NCBI GenBank assembly: GCA_006538405.1
Contig: BJKQ01000020.1
Location: 62,001-126,000, forward strand
Source of the DNA: Hansfordia pulvinata
Taxonomy: Eukaryota > Ascomycota > Sordariomycetes > Xylariales
Reading direction: 5' to 3'
Length of the DNA: 64,000 nucleotides
The translations under genes were made by a program, and so were the position numbers. This document shows, in pieces, positions 36,029 to 47,152 of the stretch. Positions within the stretch are counted from its first letter, which is position 1. Each line of letters starts with the position of its first letter. The notes beneath the pieces are model-generated. The model had not been told where the DNA came from. It did not search any database and saw only the letters and a list, made by a program, of their open reading frames with translations.

Positions 36029-38575
36029 TCATTCCTTGAGCTCGTCCAACAGGCTCTCCTGTCTGGGCTTGCGACCGCCCTTTGTGCGCCGTTCGTTGAC
36101 GTGGCCCCGGCCCGCGTTCGCCTCGCGCGCCTTGAGTACGCCCCCGGAGTAGCCAGTGGCGTTGACCACCGTGCGGGCATTGGTGGCCTCCTTCGCCCGC
36201 TGCGCCCGCACGCCTCCGTCGTCCGGCACGGCGCCCCCGCGCCCATATCGCACCGTGATGGGCACGCTCGTCTTGGCTCCCAGCGCCCACAGGTCCCCCC
36301 ACTTGACCTTGCGCGCGTCCCGGTAGGCCTGCGAGCTGAAGCTCTTGGGAACCGTCCACCGCTCCAGTGTCGCCGACGGGGTGCACACATCCAGCACAAC
36401 GTGGCCCCTCCGCTTCAGCGGCGGGCGCACCGTCCGCGGTAGGGTATGCGGGTTCGGTGCCTCCGTGTTGTGCTCATACCCGCCGAGCGCCTGGTTCCGC
36501 AGAGCGATGCTGTCCGGTCCCCGCTCGACCCACGCCGGCTGGTCATCCGATGCCACCCCTGTGTCTGCCGCCTTTCGGGTCTGGATTCCACGTTGTGCGG
36601 CGATGAAGCTGAAGCCAATGTCCTCGTGGTTGTTGCCGGTCGGCTGGCCGTGGAGGTGTTGCATGAAGTTGGGCCGGTGGAACCGTTTCTGAAAAGAGCA
36701 GAAGTCCTTGCGCCCAATAATCGTGCCCGGGACAGTATACATGGGGCATACGTCATGGTTGGTGCATGGCGCCACAATGGCTCCCGGCTCGCGCTCCCGG
36801 GTTGCATCTTCTATCTTTGGCGCCTGCCCTTCCGCTGCGTCGTCAACGGCCGCCTCGGCGCTGGCCGGTGCATCTTTTCCAAGTTTAGGCGGGAGTATGA
36901 ACTCCTTGATCAGACGAGATCTCACATCCGCTATCGCTTCAAAGCCGCGGGGGTGGGCTTTTTCAATCATGATCAAGACACCACCCTCGGGCGACAGCAT
37001 CTCCCAGAGATTGTCGAGAAAGGCCTTGCGCCGGTGGGCAACCTTGGGCATCAAGTTGTGAGCGGCGATGATGACGTCGAACTGCTTGCGCTGCTGAGGA
37101 ACTGCGCTGGCGTCGATGTCGCGCTCGTTCCGCGAGTGTAGGTAATCAGGCAGACGCGGCAGAAAAGTCGTGTTCTCCAAGAACCGCGAGATACGGTGTC
37201 GTAAAGCGTCAGATCCCACCACAACAGTCCTCTTGCCTGGTGGAAAGGCAGGCAGAGAAGGCTGGGCCTCCAGCTGCGCTTCCCACTCGGCGTAGAGGAC
37301 ATTCTGCCACGCAGCCAGCCCTGCACCACCAGCGCCCACGTCAAGCACTCGGGGGCCTTCGCCGTCGGCTCGTTGGCAGAGGGTTTCCATCCATTTTGGG
37401 CCCAGCCGCTTTCGGATCTCGACCAGTATGCTCTCGACAGTGGTGTACATCCCCGGCAGATTGCTGGCCATGTAAGCGTCGGCCTCAATCTCGGTCATTT
37501 TGGACTGGCCCGGCGTCTGGGCCACGGGGCGCTGGCCCTTGTTGTTGCCCAGGCCGTTAGGGGTTCCGACCGAGTCTGGGAGCCCTCTGCCTCCGTACAC
37601 CTTCTCTGCTGTTTCCCTGATGTGTTTTATGTCTGTGCGCTGCAACTGCTCCTTGATCGAGCCTACCATGTCGATCTGTGGAAGGCCATTGGGCTGTTTG
37701 AAGCTGTTCCATCGGGCCATTCTCTGCCACTCGTGGCTGCGGAGGCGACCATGGGAATCGGCGGTCAGCGGCCAGTCGCGGTCTTCGTCTTCCTCATTTT
37801 CGTCAAACTCGTCTTCTTCGCGCACTTCCGGTCGCGAATCACGCTTCTTGGCCGCTATCTTCTCCGCAGCCTCTTCAGCCTCGGATTCCCGGAAGCCCTC
37901 CTCGCTCGCGGCGATTTCGAAATCTCTTTGTAGTTTCAGGAGCGCATCGTACTCCCTATCATTTTTGGCCACGGCTTTGATGTATTCGATACCAGGGAGT
38001 GACGCCCCCGCCTCTGGAGCGAACTCGACCTCGGTGCCGTCAGCCTGCGCCTCCGGATCAACCTGGGAAAGAGGTTCGCTTTGCCAGTAGGGAACCTGCT
38101 CATACTGGCCGTGTTCAGTTTCTCGATACAGCGTATTCCCGCTGGGGCTGCTGAACTCGCGAGTGTCGAAGGCAACGTCACCAGGCTCGGTCTCGCGGAC
38201 GGGGGGTCCGTAAAGGCGCTCGTAGATCTTGTACTCCTCGGCGGTGAGGTAGTCCTTTGGTAGGGTGACGCCGAAGGCGTGTCTTGCTTGGCGAACAATG
38301 CGCTCCATGTCCTCAAGATCCTGGGGAGTGGGCGCGGGCGCCAAGGGCGAGCTCTGAGGTTCGGACCATCTGGGGGTGGAAGTGGTCAAGAACCGGGAGC
38401 CGGGGGCCATGAGACGGTTCGAGGCCAAGGCAGGACGGCGAATTCGGCGCAGGAGGGAGGAGGCGTCGGGACGCTGAGTAGGGCGCGTGAACCCATTCTC
38501 GAGCAGAGAAGCGAGGTGGATGCGGCAGTTGGAGCACGACTTGGGCGTCGCCCTCGAAGCGGAGGCTGAGAGCAT
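36029..38575 (-). CDS. rsm22: Mitochondrial small-subunit assembly methyltransferase-like protein Rsm22 (METTL17 family)
   Basis: Single uninterrupted frame of 848 residues from the ATG at 38575. The basic, Ser/Arg-rich N-terminus is a mitochondrial presequence. The S-adenosylmethionine-binding strand and loop RVLDVGAGGAGLAAW is at about 409-423. A later FDVIIAAHNLMPKV is the usual strand 4-5 region. The cysteines C604 and C610 (CTNHDVC), C626 (DFCSFQ) and about C731 (LDVCTPSAT) correspond to the four-cysteine set that in METTL17/Rsm22 holds an iron-sulfur cluster. An acidic segment (about 251-268) lies in the middle and a basic tail ends in RKPRQESLLDELKE. The family is required for assembly of the mitochondrial small ribosomal subunit. 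With MTG1 it is one of two mitoribosome factors in the window. Confidence 0.92.
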   Translation of the reverse strand: MLSASASRATPKSCSNCRIHLASLLENGFTRPTQRPDASSLLRRIRRPALASNRLMAPGSRFLTTSTPRWSEPQSSPLAPAPTPQDLEDMERIVRQARHAFGVTLPKDYLTAEEYKIYERLYGPPVRETEPGDVAFDTREFSSPSGNTLYRETEHGQYEQVPYWQSEPLSQVDPEAQADGTEVEFAPEAGASLPGIEYIKAVAKNDREYDALLKLQRDFEIAASEEGFRESEAEEAAEKIAAKKRDSRPEVREEDEFDENEEDEDRDWPLTADSHGRLRSHEWQRMARWNSFKQPNGLPQIDMVGSIKEQLQRTDIKHIRETAEKVYGGRGLPDSVGTPNGLGNNKGQRPVAQTPGQSKMTEIEADAYMASNLPGMYTTVESILVEIRKRLGPKWMETLCQRADGEGPRVLDVGAGGAGLAAWQNVLYAEWEAQLEAQPSLPAFPPGKRTVVVGSDALRHRISRFLENTTFLPRLPDYLHSRNERDIDASAVPQQRKQFDVIIAAHNLMPKVAHRRKAFLDNLWEMLSPEGGVLIMIEKAHPRGFEAIADVRSRLIKEFILPPKLGKDAPASAEAAVDDAAEGQAPKIEDATREREPGAIVAPCTNHDVCPMYTVPGTIIGRKDFCSFQKRFHRPNFMQHLHGQPTGNNHEDIGFSFIAAQRGIQTRKAADTGVASDDQPAWVERGPDSIALRNQALGGYEHNTEAPNPHTLPRTVRPPLKRRGHVVLDVCTPSATLERWTVPKSFSSQAYRDARKVKWGDLWALGAKTSVPITVRYGRGGAVPDDGGVRAQRAKEATNARTVVNATGYSGGVLKAREANAGRGHVNERRTKGGRKPRQESLLDELKE

Positions 38576-39828
38576 GGCAGCGGCGGGCGCAGAGGTAAGT
38601 CAAGCGGTAGGTGAGTTCGAGGGGCGGCTCAACAGAGTCGGTGACACATGCTGCACATCGGGGACGTTGGCTCGGTGCAGTGGGCGTTCGCGGTGGTGGC
38701 GAAGGCAGGTTGAGAAATGCGACGAGACCACAAGCTGTGATGAAAGCTTCGGAAGATGAAGAATCGAGTCTCGTCGAGAAAACAAAGCTGAGACAACGAA
38801 GAAAAGAAGGGCAAGCCGAGGCACGACTTAAAAGCGTCAGGGTCGATTGAAGCTCCGGAGAGAAAGGTCCCTTTCCGCCGCTGGACCAACAGATGAAAAT
38901 ATTTGGGCCCTATTGACCAAATCCCGGACTGCAGCATCATCGAATCGCGTCAGGAACCTGGAGCGGACCACTCTAACTACGAGTACGAACCGCACCGCTG
39001 ACCAATCAGACAGCTCCAAATCTTAATCGACCAACCCGTACATCCACCCTCCAGTACTCATAAGCACGTGCTAATATTGAGTCATCAGTGGTGAGAAGGA
39101 GGACAAAGTTGGTGCAGGTGAAGGTCGACGTTCACGATCATCTCTCCTAAGACGAATAAATACCTATTACCTAAAGGTGAGCTCAATGTTCGGGAACTCG
39201 GAATCTCCTCCCTCGTCGTTGCCCATGACAACTTCCGCAACTCACGGGCTCGTTTGAGCCAGGAAGGCGCAAGCGAGGTGCTCGCTCCTGTTTGTTCATC
39301 CCCCGGTCCTGCCTTCCTTCTCCTTACATCACCCATTCGATTCGCTAGTATGTATTCAATGTTGGTCCCGTCCTCACCACCAACACTGAACAGGGCATGC
39401 ACCACCTCCCGACCGACAGGACCTCGCTCCCGCAGCTATTCAATGTCGGTCGGCTGCCCTCGCTCATGGTAATGATGCTATTCCTCGTCACGGTTGCCAG
39501 CCCAACCTGCAGCTGTTCACCTCTTCTTGAGGACGAGTATTGACCTTTTGCCATGCGCCTCTTCGCGTGGGATACATACAACCAGCCATAAACGCAACGT
39601 TCCACGCTTGGCCTTGCCCACTACATAACTGAGTCGCCTGGTCCGATTTTGCCTTGCTGCCTCTGGCTGGCTTCATCTGCCTACTACTTGCCCGGCGTGG
39701 CTTCTTCACCAGAGCTTTTGGTCTTTACTAGGCGGCTACTCTCCAGGTCGTCGTCCCTTGCACTCACTTTGGCCTGTATTACCCTACTCCCTCTTACTAT
39801 TTCCACTGAGGTACGAAGCCTGGTGATC
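38576..39828. promoter_or_regulatory. Divergent region between Rsm22 and the SRA-YDG gene
   Basis: A 1.25-kb bidirectional promoter region. CTACGAGTACG, a motif-family copy, lies near 38978-38988. The right part (about 39540-39828) is C/T-rich and probably the 5' leader of the SRA gene. Its frame stays open upstream to a TTG at 39649, but no ATG precedes 39829. Confidence 0.5.
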
Positions 39829-40991
39829 ATGGCCATGCCGTCGGTGTCCCCTGAGGAATCTGCCCAGCGGCTCAAGCTGGTGGAAAATGCAAGAAAAGAC
39901 ATCACTATGCTTGCTGCCAAAAGCAAGAGGGATGGTGCCTTCCCTACAGGCGTTGAAGCTGGGCGTCGCCTCAGTTCGGCGCGGTCTTTCCTAGACTCCA
40001 TGGGCCCTGGCTTCATTGTCACCAAGGACCTTAAGGATAAGGGCCGGCTAGACAAGATACTGGAGATGGTCTCGGACAGCGAATACCACTTCCCAGCCGA
40101 CATGTTGGAAACCGCAGCTGCTCTCCTCAGCCGCTTTAGCAACGAGAACTGGGGCGGAGAGGCCGAATCTGTCTCTGCTGAATCTTCTCCGGCTGTTCCC
40201 ACCTCTTCTTCTGTTGCCCTTCCCATCATACACACCACAGCTTCAACTACCATCAACCTCCCACCGGCGGATCACCTGATCTGGGGCCAGAATGGTATTA
40301 TGCATGGAGCAATCAGGGCCCGGGGTAAAGTCCAACAGTACACCAACCAGCTTAACCCGTCTCTGCCTAAGAAACGTCACGATGTCTACGGCCATAATGG
40401 ACATGCTCCGGGGGCTTGGTTCGCTATGCGCATTGTCGCCATTTTTCACGGGGCGCATGGAGCTAGTATGGCTGGCATATCTGGTGACCCGAGACTGGGG
40501 GCTTATTCGATCGTTGTCTCCGATATGTATGAAGACCTTGATGTGGACCGCGGTAATACCCTGTATTACTCGGGTTCTGGAAGCCATGAGAACACAGACC
40601 CTCGCCAAGCTGCCGACTCGACCCATGGCACACTCCAGCTCAAGGCATCAGTGCGTACCCGCAATCCGATTCGTGTCCTTCGAGCAGGAAAGACCGGCAA
40701 ATCGACCTGTGGGAAGAGCTGGAAACCATCCTGTGGCCTGCGATACGACGGCTTGTACCGTGCGGTGGAGATTTTGACTCCCAAAAACCGGAAAGGTGAG
40801 TGAAGCCATCTCATTACGCGCCCCTCAAATCTGTTGCTGGCCTTCCACTGACTCCGAATCACCCAGGTGGCTTGTATGAGCAGTTCAGACTGGAGAGAAT
40901 GGAGGGGCAAACGCCGCTTGAAGACATCCGACGAAACTCGCCCACTCCGGAGCAAAAGGCTCACTACTCAAGCATCAAGCTGGGCTACTAG
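39829..40991 (+). CDS. SRA-YDG domain protein (putative modified-cytosine reader)
   Basis: Two exons, 39829-40795 and 40867-40991 (GTGAGT donor, CCAG acceptor), give 363 residues. The start is the first ATG in the frame; a second is two codons later. Residues about 1-110 form a helical, charged N-terminal domain. A Ser/Thr/Pro linker follows. The SRA-YDG domain spans about 185-340: AMRIVAIFHGAHGASMAGISGD, the GAYSIVVSDMYEDLDVDRG strand pair, TLYYSGSGS, the NPIRVLRA strand, YDGLYRAVEI (the family's YDG motif, 306-310), and GLYEQFRLERMEGQ. SRA domains flip and hold methylated or hydroxymethylated cytosine in UHRF1 and plant SUVH proteins. Here there is no RING, PHD, SET or nuclease domain, so it is a stand-alone reader. 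Its role in fungi is unclear; recognition of methylated DNA is inferred from the family. Confidence 0.88.
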
Positions 40992-42848
40992 TCGAGGCCC
41001 AGCACGGGCGGTGGGGATCGTGTCTGACCCCGGCAGTATGAGGGCGGGCAAAGCCGGTGCTGAGGCGATTTATCATCACGGAATATGTGCTTTGGAGTCA
41101 ATGATGACCACCGAGTGTGGTTAACTCCACGGTTGCTAAATGGACGTGGGAAACAGAATGGTAGAGGACATATTGGGCGGCCTCGTAAGGCAAGGACAGA
41201 ATGATCGAGAGCATATTGGACGGCCTCGCACAGCAAAGGTTTCTTCTTGACAGACTTGCTTCAGCGTAGCGAGGGATTCATTAGTGCAACTACAAACAAC
41301 GATGGGATCCTGAACTATGCTCTTCAGTGACCTCGCTGCAGGTGAGAACGATTGTCGTGGCGCACCGTGGCAAGGCTTCGTTTGAGGGGGTCGGCGATGA
41401 ACTGGCTTCCTCACCAATGTACAGCCAGGCACGGTCAATCTGAGCTGGGCTTCTGTGGCAGAGAGGGCAACACAGCCGCTGTTCTATGCCGTAGCTACGA
41501 TTGGATTATAACCTTCGGGCCAGTAAGAAGTCATGCTTCGACCGGGTTGACCAGCCTGGGATCGCATGCGACCACAATACGCCTCTGCTTTTTTGTCCAA
41601 CGAACACCGACGTGGAACCTTCAGCAGAGCAGGCAGAACGGATTGCCACGTTCATACGCGTCACACTCCAGGGGTGATGGTGGGTGGCCCGCGCCCCTTT
41701 GCGACATCATAGGCAACAACAGCAAGCCCTTCAGAAGGGCGAAGCGGAACCCCGGGACGCTCCCACTCAGAACCGCCCAGGTCGCCACAGGAATCAGCGA
41801 CGGACGGCCACAGTGCGCCGATCAATGAGGCGCTTGCAGTCATCATTATGGTGGCCGCCGGTCGGTCTGCACGTAAGGCGTGGGTCCGTGTCGCCCCCGC
41901 GAGCCGTGACGATGCGCGCACCGTGATGATGATGATAATGGGTTCGTACAAGCACCTCCTCACGTCGCTGCCTGCCGTCTCGTTTGCTGGTGGCGTTATC
42001 AGCCCAGGCTGCGATGGAAACCATTAGATAATCCCTGGATTGGTAATCGGTATAGACAGGGGGAGGGGGGTCAGTGGAAGGATGGAAGTCCACGCTGCGG
42101 TGGGCGGTCGTGACCATGACTCCCAAACACTCAACTGGGGCAGTGAGGCGGCGCATTACTCCGCTTGGCCCGTCACACAAAGGGGATGGTTTCGCAGTTG
42201 GCGTCTTCTAGAAATCGAACACGGTTCCGACGCGATGTGGGGATGGGGATTCCATAGATAGAAGGATCACTGAAAAAGGAAAGAAAAAAAATTGGTAGAA
42301 CCGCCTTATCAGTGTGGCGGCGTGGCAGAAAGCCGAGCGCCACTCGCCACCATCGCGGGTATGAGAGGCCAAAGGGACCACTTCGGACGCCGGGCGGGAA
42401 AAAGTCTGATCTAGGGTTCGGAGCCTCCGAGCACAGTCTCTGGATCCTCGCCCCGAGGACGATAGATTCGGTCATGCAGCGTCAACAACCCGGTGTTGAC
42501 TTTGACTGCCCGCCAGCCTTGGGCTCAAGTTGAAGAAGGATACACAGGAGAAGAAGGGGGGAACAAGCGTTTAAGAAGAAATGGTTTATATGAATCATGC
42601 TATCTGCTGGTATCGGTGAAAAGGGGTTCGGCCTAATGTCGTACCTAAAAGGGAGCCAGCTGATATCCATTGATGTGTCTATGTTTCAACTCCTAATCTG
42701 CGCCGAGGATGCAAATGGCCCCTTTGGTAGCGGCAACGCCCGCCCCCTAATAATTATAGGAGGCACGGGTTGGTTGTAAGCTACGAGGACCTATGTAAAA
42801 GTAGTGTGTTATGTACCTGGTTGGTGTTTTCGCCGTTCCCGCTTGCTT
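40992..42848. other. Gene-poor stretch with a short tandem repeat
   Basis: No supported gene. It contains a two-copy 43-bp repeat (41154-41239), listed separately, and the 3' region of the BNR-repeat gene at its right end. Confidence 0.5.
41154..41239. repeat. Two-copy 43-bp tandem repeat
   Basis: CAGAATG starts at 41154 and again at 41197. The copies share ATATTGG-CGGCCTCG with one mismatch and diverge elsewhere. Noncoding, just after the SRA gene. Confidence 0.7.
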
Positions 42849-44300
42849 CTATTTGTCCATCTTGAAGCTTACACCGACGGGCCCCTCGGTGAGGGCGGTG
42901 TAGGAGTAGAAGATGACCTTGTTCTTGTCGTCGCAGACGACGCTGGGCCACATGGCGGCTTCGGCGACGAGGACGGGCTGGCTCCACTCGATGCGGCGGT
43001 TGCGGACGCCGGCGGAGAACATGGCGTAGACCTTGGAGTTTGCGTACATGTTGGGGAAGTTGTTGCCGTCCTTGGTCTCGGCGATGGGCTCGTGCTTGGC
43101 GTTGGTCTGGGTGGGCTTCATGTCGTGCTCCATGAAGGCGAGGGCGAGGCGGCCGTCCTTGCAGACGGAGATCTGGGGGCCGGCGGCGGTCTTCTGGGTG
43201 TGGGGGTCCTTTGGGGAGGCGTCGGGCAGGTAGGCGGTCTCGCGGTACTTGAAGTCCTTCTGGTCGCCGTCGTAGGCGAGCGAGGTGTCGATGAAGGAGA
43301 TGGGGTAGAGGGTGCTGCGCTGGGCGCTCATGTAGGCGGCGACGGCGACCTTGTTGCGCCGGAAGGTGAGGGGGCGGGCCTGGTCCTTGGTCGAGACGAC
43401 GGCGGCGGAGCCGTCGCGGATGAGCAGGTCCGGGTGGTGCAGGGCGAGGTTGGAGGCGTTGCTGGGCCAGCTCTCGCCCTGGTCGTCCGACTCGGCCAGC
43501 AGGATGTCCTTGGATGCGCCGTCGCGGTACGTGTAGGTCAGCAGCACCTTCTTGCCGTCGAGCGACATGCGCAGGTAGGGCGCCCACATGTCGGGCGCGT
43601 CGGCCGGGTTGGCGGCGGCCGGGTTCTCGTTGACCGTCGACGTCTGCCACTCGACGTCGGAGCCGCCCTTTTTCACGTCCTTGTACTTGGCGCGGAAGAC
43701 GGTGATGCGGCGCACCTCGGCGTCCTCGCCGTTCTTGCCGTGGTCGCGCGCGGCCACGAGGATGTAGCTGTCGTCGCCCTTGCCCACCTGCAGCACCGTC
43801 GGGTTGTCCAGGTCGTGCTTGCCCTCCGACACGAGCACCGTGTTCTTGAAGTCCTCGTCCGCGTCCTCCTGCGTCGTCAGCACAATCTTGCGGTGGTTCT
43901 TCGAGTCGCCCAGGATGTTGACCGTGTCGTGCTCCGTGTTCTGCGCGTACACGGCCATCTTGTGCCCGTCCGCCAGCATGATGACCCGCGACCAGTGGCC
44001 CGGCCCCGGCCCCAGCTTCACCTTCCCGTCCATCTGCTTCCACTTGTCCCCGCCCGCCTTGGCCACTTTGCCCATGCCGAACCACCCCTTGACCTTGCTC
44101 AGCACCTCGCTGATGCTCCGCTTCGCCGGCTGCAGCAGCGGCGCCGGCAGCACCAGCCCGTCGCCCATGCTGCGCGCCATCAGCAGCTCCTCCTCCGCCG
44201 CCGACGGGAACCGCCGGTCGTGCGCCGCCGCCTGGCTCTGCGCCGCGCAGAGCGCCGTCACCACCAGCGCCGCCTTGAGGCTGAATGTGGGCGCCCACAT
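42849..44300 (-). CDS. Secreted BNR/Asp-box repeat (sialidase-fold) protein
   Basis: Single frame of 483 residues from the ATG at 44298-44300. Residues about 1-25 are a signal peptide (LKAALVVTALCAAQSQAAA). After a helical segment (residues about 60-90) comes a beta-propeller-like region. It contains an Asp-box, SDDQGESW, with neighbouring WAPYLRMS and VLLTYTYRDG strands, as in the sialidase/BNR superfamily. The C-terminus has IEWSQPVLVAE and GVSFKMDK. The catalytic Arg triad of true sialidases cannot be confirmed by eye, so a glycosidase activity is not claimed. Fungal secreted BNR proteins include exo-arabinanases and uncharacterised members. Codons are strongly G/C-ending, producing a 550-residue antisense open frame that I reject. 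Confidence 0.85.
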   Translation of the reverse strand: MWAPTFSLKAALVVTALCAAQSQAAAHDRRFPSAAEEELLMARSMGDGLVLPAPLLQPAKRSISEVLSKVKGWFGMGKVAKAGGDKWKQMDGKVKLGPGPGHWSRVIMLADGHKMAVYAQNTEHDTVNILGDSKNHRKIVLTTQEDADEDFKNTVLVSEGKHDLDNPTVLQVGKGDDSYILVAARDHGKNGEDAEVRRITVFRAKYKDVKKGGSDVEWQTSTVNENPAAANPADAPDMWAPYLRMSLDGKKVLLTYTYRDGASKDILLAESDDQGESWPSNASNLALHHPDLLIRDGSAAVVSTKDQARPLTFRRNKVAVAAYMSAQRSTLYPISFIDTSLAYDGDQKDFKYRETAYLPDASPKDPHTQKTAAGPQISVCKDGRLALAFMEHDMKPTQTNAKHEPIAETKDGNNFPNMYANSKVYAMFSAGVRNRRIEWSQPVLVAEAAMWPSVVCDDKNKVIFYSYTALTEGPVGVSFKMDK

Positions 44301-46594
44301 CGCGTCCGACGCTGGGCGGCAGTGCCTTATTATCAGGGGTTGCCTTATTTGTGTACGGGACGGATGATGGGTGCGAGAGCCTCTGGTGGCAAGAGGTACG
44401 GTACTGCGTCCCAGGTATGGATGTCTGTCTGTAGGTGGTGGGTATGTCGTAGGTAGTCGCACAGCAGCATCCAATCCAACAAAGACGGACCGCTCCAGGA
44501 ATCACCCACGGCCGCGGCCTGGGAAAGGGTTGGGCCTTTATTCCCATCCGCTCCCACCGCCGCCCACTGTTTACTCGTGTCTGGTAGGTTTGCCTCCCGT
44601 GGGTTCCCGCCGTTCGCTGGGAGGCGAATCTCGTGGTGGGTATGCTTTGTCCGGCAGTGTGGGCAATCGTGGCAGTGTGGACAGGCAGGCAGGCAGGCAG
44701 GATGCCATGGCCGCCACCCCGTGGCAACCCTGACACGGCGGGACCCGCATTGGCTTCTTCGCCTGTTCTTTTTTGAGAGCCCGTCGTCACCTTTGTAGAG
44801 GGAGGTGTCCAGGTGTCTTGTCATTCCCGTGCGCCCGCTTCTCAGGCAACGCAACACCATCGGTCGCGCAGCGGCTCGCAACCCCGAAGAGTGGCCCCGC
44901 GGCTCCGGTCGACACGGCGATGGGCGAGTTGCGAGGCCTGTGAACCACCACCGCCGGATCTGCTCTTTCTGCAGTGCAGTGCGGTGTGTGGTGGGCTGCG
45001 CCATTCTGTCGAGTGAGTACGGGTATGTCAACTACCCATATAGCTGGCGCGCTCGTTGAAATCCCGCCGACCTCCAAGGGAGGTATGTGCAGGTAATAGA
45101 GTTCTGGCAAAGCGTGTTCCTTGGCGACGTGGCGTACAGCCGCACTCGTCGCCTTGTTCGAGCCGATGCCAAGGTGTCAACCACCCTTCATTGAAGCCAG
45201 GCTTCAGACACTTGCTTCGCCTCTGGCCTAAACTTTGAACCCGGCTCCTCGATGTATGGTGCTGGCTTGTTCCGATTTCCACAAGTCTTGGTGTGTTAGT
45301 GAATCCCTCGCGCCTCGCCATCCGCCTCCCCGAGCATTCCATGCAGGATGACAGCGCCCTGTCTTGTTCCATTCTAGTCAATGGATCGATTGAAGACAGG
45401 TACCTCCTCCTACCTACTCACTACTATGCAGGCGGCATCTCCCTTTACGAGCACCCTTTCCGAACGGCTTCCGTCGTCACGACGAGCCCCGGGCACCAGG
45501 GCCCCCTTCCCACGTCGGATCACCTAACCCCGGAACAAGAGCCCGGGAGGAAGAAGCCGATTCACCGCAACCCGCCATACCCTGGCTTGCAAAGAGAGAC
45601 GCCGACGGCCGGGTTTTGTCCAGTAGGGGTTCGAGGCAAAGGTGACGCAAAGGCCCGCGTCTTCCCGCCCCCGCCCCCCGCTTACGCAAGCGGCTTGCGA
45701 TCATCAGAGTGCCACGCAGGCGGCGGATCCGGAGACGAAAATGCTGCACGACAGGTGCCTGTGGTCGCTGGGCATTCCGGGCGTGATTCAAACCATCTGT
45801 AGGCAGGCTTTGCGCCGGCCGAGACGAAGAGCTCGCGACTGAAGGTAGGCCTAGCTCGTCAGTCGCACGGCCAATTATGGTGCGTTAGGCAGAGAATAAA
45901 GACACGATAGCCCGCAACAACGGAGTTGTTGATGGTGATGGTGACTATGTAGATACCGTATAGATATTCAATGCTTGTAGCAAGTGTTATCAAGGCTCCT
46001 CATGAATGCCCAGAAATTACCCAAGGTACCACCTTTGAATCGAACGCCCTTGGCATGAGGTACCCAAGGCATCCCTTTCCAGCCATTCCAGCCGCCGCAA
46101 ATCAACACATACAATACGAGTATAATCTGAGCCGTGCCGGCACTAAGCCCATGCCAAGCCCCGAGTTTCGGGCCGGCCGCGCCCGGGAACTTCGGGCGTG
46201 CGCTGCGGGGTTGTCGCCGGCGCGCTGCGAGAAGGAGGCCAGGGAAGAGGGGAGGAGCACGACATGGTCCGGCGCGATGACACCATGGCGCTGGTGCCCC
46301 TCTCCTCACCGGGACGGTTCGCGCGCACAAGATGCCGATGCAGGCTGGGTAGGGTGATCGCGGGCGCGTCTGGTCACCAAAACAGTACGACTTGAGGGGG
46401 AGAACGCGGATCGAACAGGACTTTCTTCTTGCCTCTCCCTCGACCGCTCTGCCTCTTCCTCCGGACTCTCTTACGCGCCGCTCGTCCAGCACCCTCGTCT
46501 TGATCTTGCGCTGACTTCCTGTCTACCACCCGATCGTTACCTCCAGCAGAGTTACCTACCTCGGGCAAACCTCCAAAACACCTTCTTGCCCAAC
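44301..46594. other. Gene-poor divergent region
   Basis: Promoter of the BNR gene on the left and a pyrimidine-rich leader of the cupin gene on the right (about 46400-46594). A (GGCA)n tract lies at 44682-44702 and a motif-family copy (AATACGAGTATAA) near 46115-46127. No supported gene. Confidence 0.5.
44682..44702. repeat. (GGCA)n simple repeat
   Basis: Five GGCA units in a row in noncoding DNA upstream of the BNR gene. Confidence 0.8.
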
Positions 46595-47152
46595 ATGTCG
46601 TGCGAAGGCGGCGGCTCCTCAGATGCGCACACGCACGCGCACGACCACGACCACGACCACGCCCCGCCGCCACCACCGGCCGACGCCTGGCGCGACTCGG
46701 GCGTCCAGGTGATACCGGCGGACAGCCTGGACGACAACACGGCGCAGACGCCCGGGATGAACCGGGCGGCGGCCATCAACTTCGCGCGGGCGGGCGCCCG
46801 CAAGCTGTGGGCGGGCACCGTCACCATCCACGCCGACGCCAAGACGGGCGCCCACCACCACGGCCACCTCGAGTCCATCATCTACGTGCTCAAGGGCAGG
46901 GCGCGCATGCGCTGGGGCGCCAGCCTCGAGTTCACCGCCGAGGCCGGGCCGGGCGACTTCATCTACGTGCCCCCTTACGTGCCGCATCAGGAGATCAACG
47001 CGCTGCGCGACGAGAGCCTCGAGTGCGTCCTGGTCCGCAGCGACGGCGAGGCCGTCGCCGTCAACCTGCCCGACGTCGAGCCCGTCGAGAAGCCCGAGAC
47101 GGTCCGCTGGGTCGACCCCACCCACGGCAACCTGCCCGGCCCCGGGGCCTAG
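46595..47152 (+). CDS. Cupin-domain protein with a His-rich N-terminus
   Basis: Single exon of 185 residues from the ATG at 46595. Residues about 11-22 alternate His with Asp and Ala (HTHAHDHDHDH), a likely metal-binding tail, followed by a Pro run. The cupin barrel is at about 70-155. Motif 1 is the segment TGAHHHGHLESIIYVLKG, giving the metal-binding HHxHxxE pattern, and motif 2 is PGDFIYVPPYVPHQEIN with the second His. No signal peptide or other domain is present. Small single-domain cupins of this type bind a divalent metal. Their substrates range widely, so no reaction is assigned. The short gap (262 bp) to the convergent SPOUT gene holds only 3' sequence. Confidence 0.9.
   Translation: MSCEGGGSSDAHTHAHDHDHDHAPPPPPADAWRDSGVQVIPADSLDDNTAQTPGMNRAAAINFARAGARKLWAGTVTIHADAKTGAHHHGHLESIIYVLKGRARMRWGASLEFTAEAGPGDFIYVPPYVPHQEINALRDESLECVLVRSDGEAVAVNLPDVEPVEKPETVRWVDPTHGNLPGPGA

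Noticed and set aside
4619..41098. Shared 15-mer TGTGCTTTGGAGTCA at about 4619 and 41085
   Set aside because: One exact 15-mer match is expected by chance among all pairs of positions in 64 kb; flanks do not align.
41154..41239. Repeat considered as a CRISPR or mobile-element end
   Set aside because: Only two diverged copies without spacers, terminal inverted repeats or target duplications.
42804..44456. 550-residue open frame on the + strand
   Set aside because: It is antisense to the BNR-repeat gene; its Val/Leu/Gly/His-rich composition comes from G/C-ending codons on the other strand.
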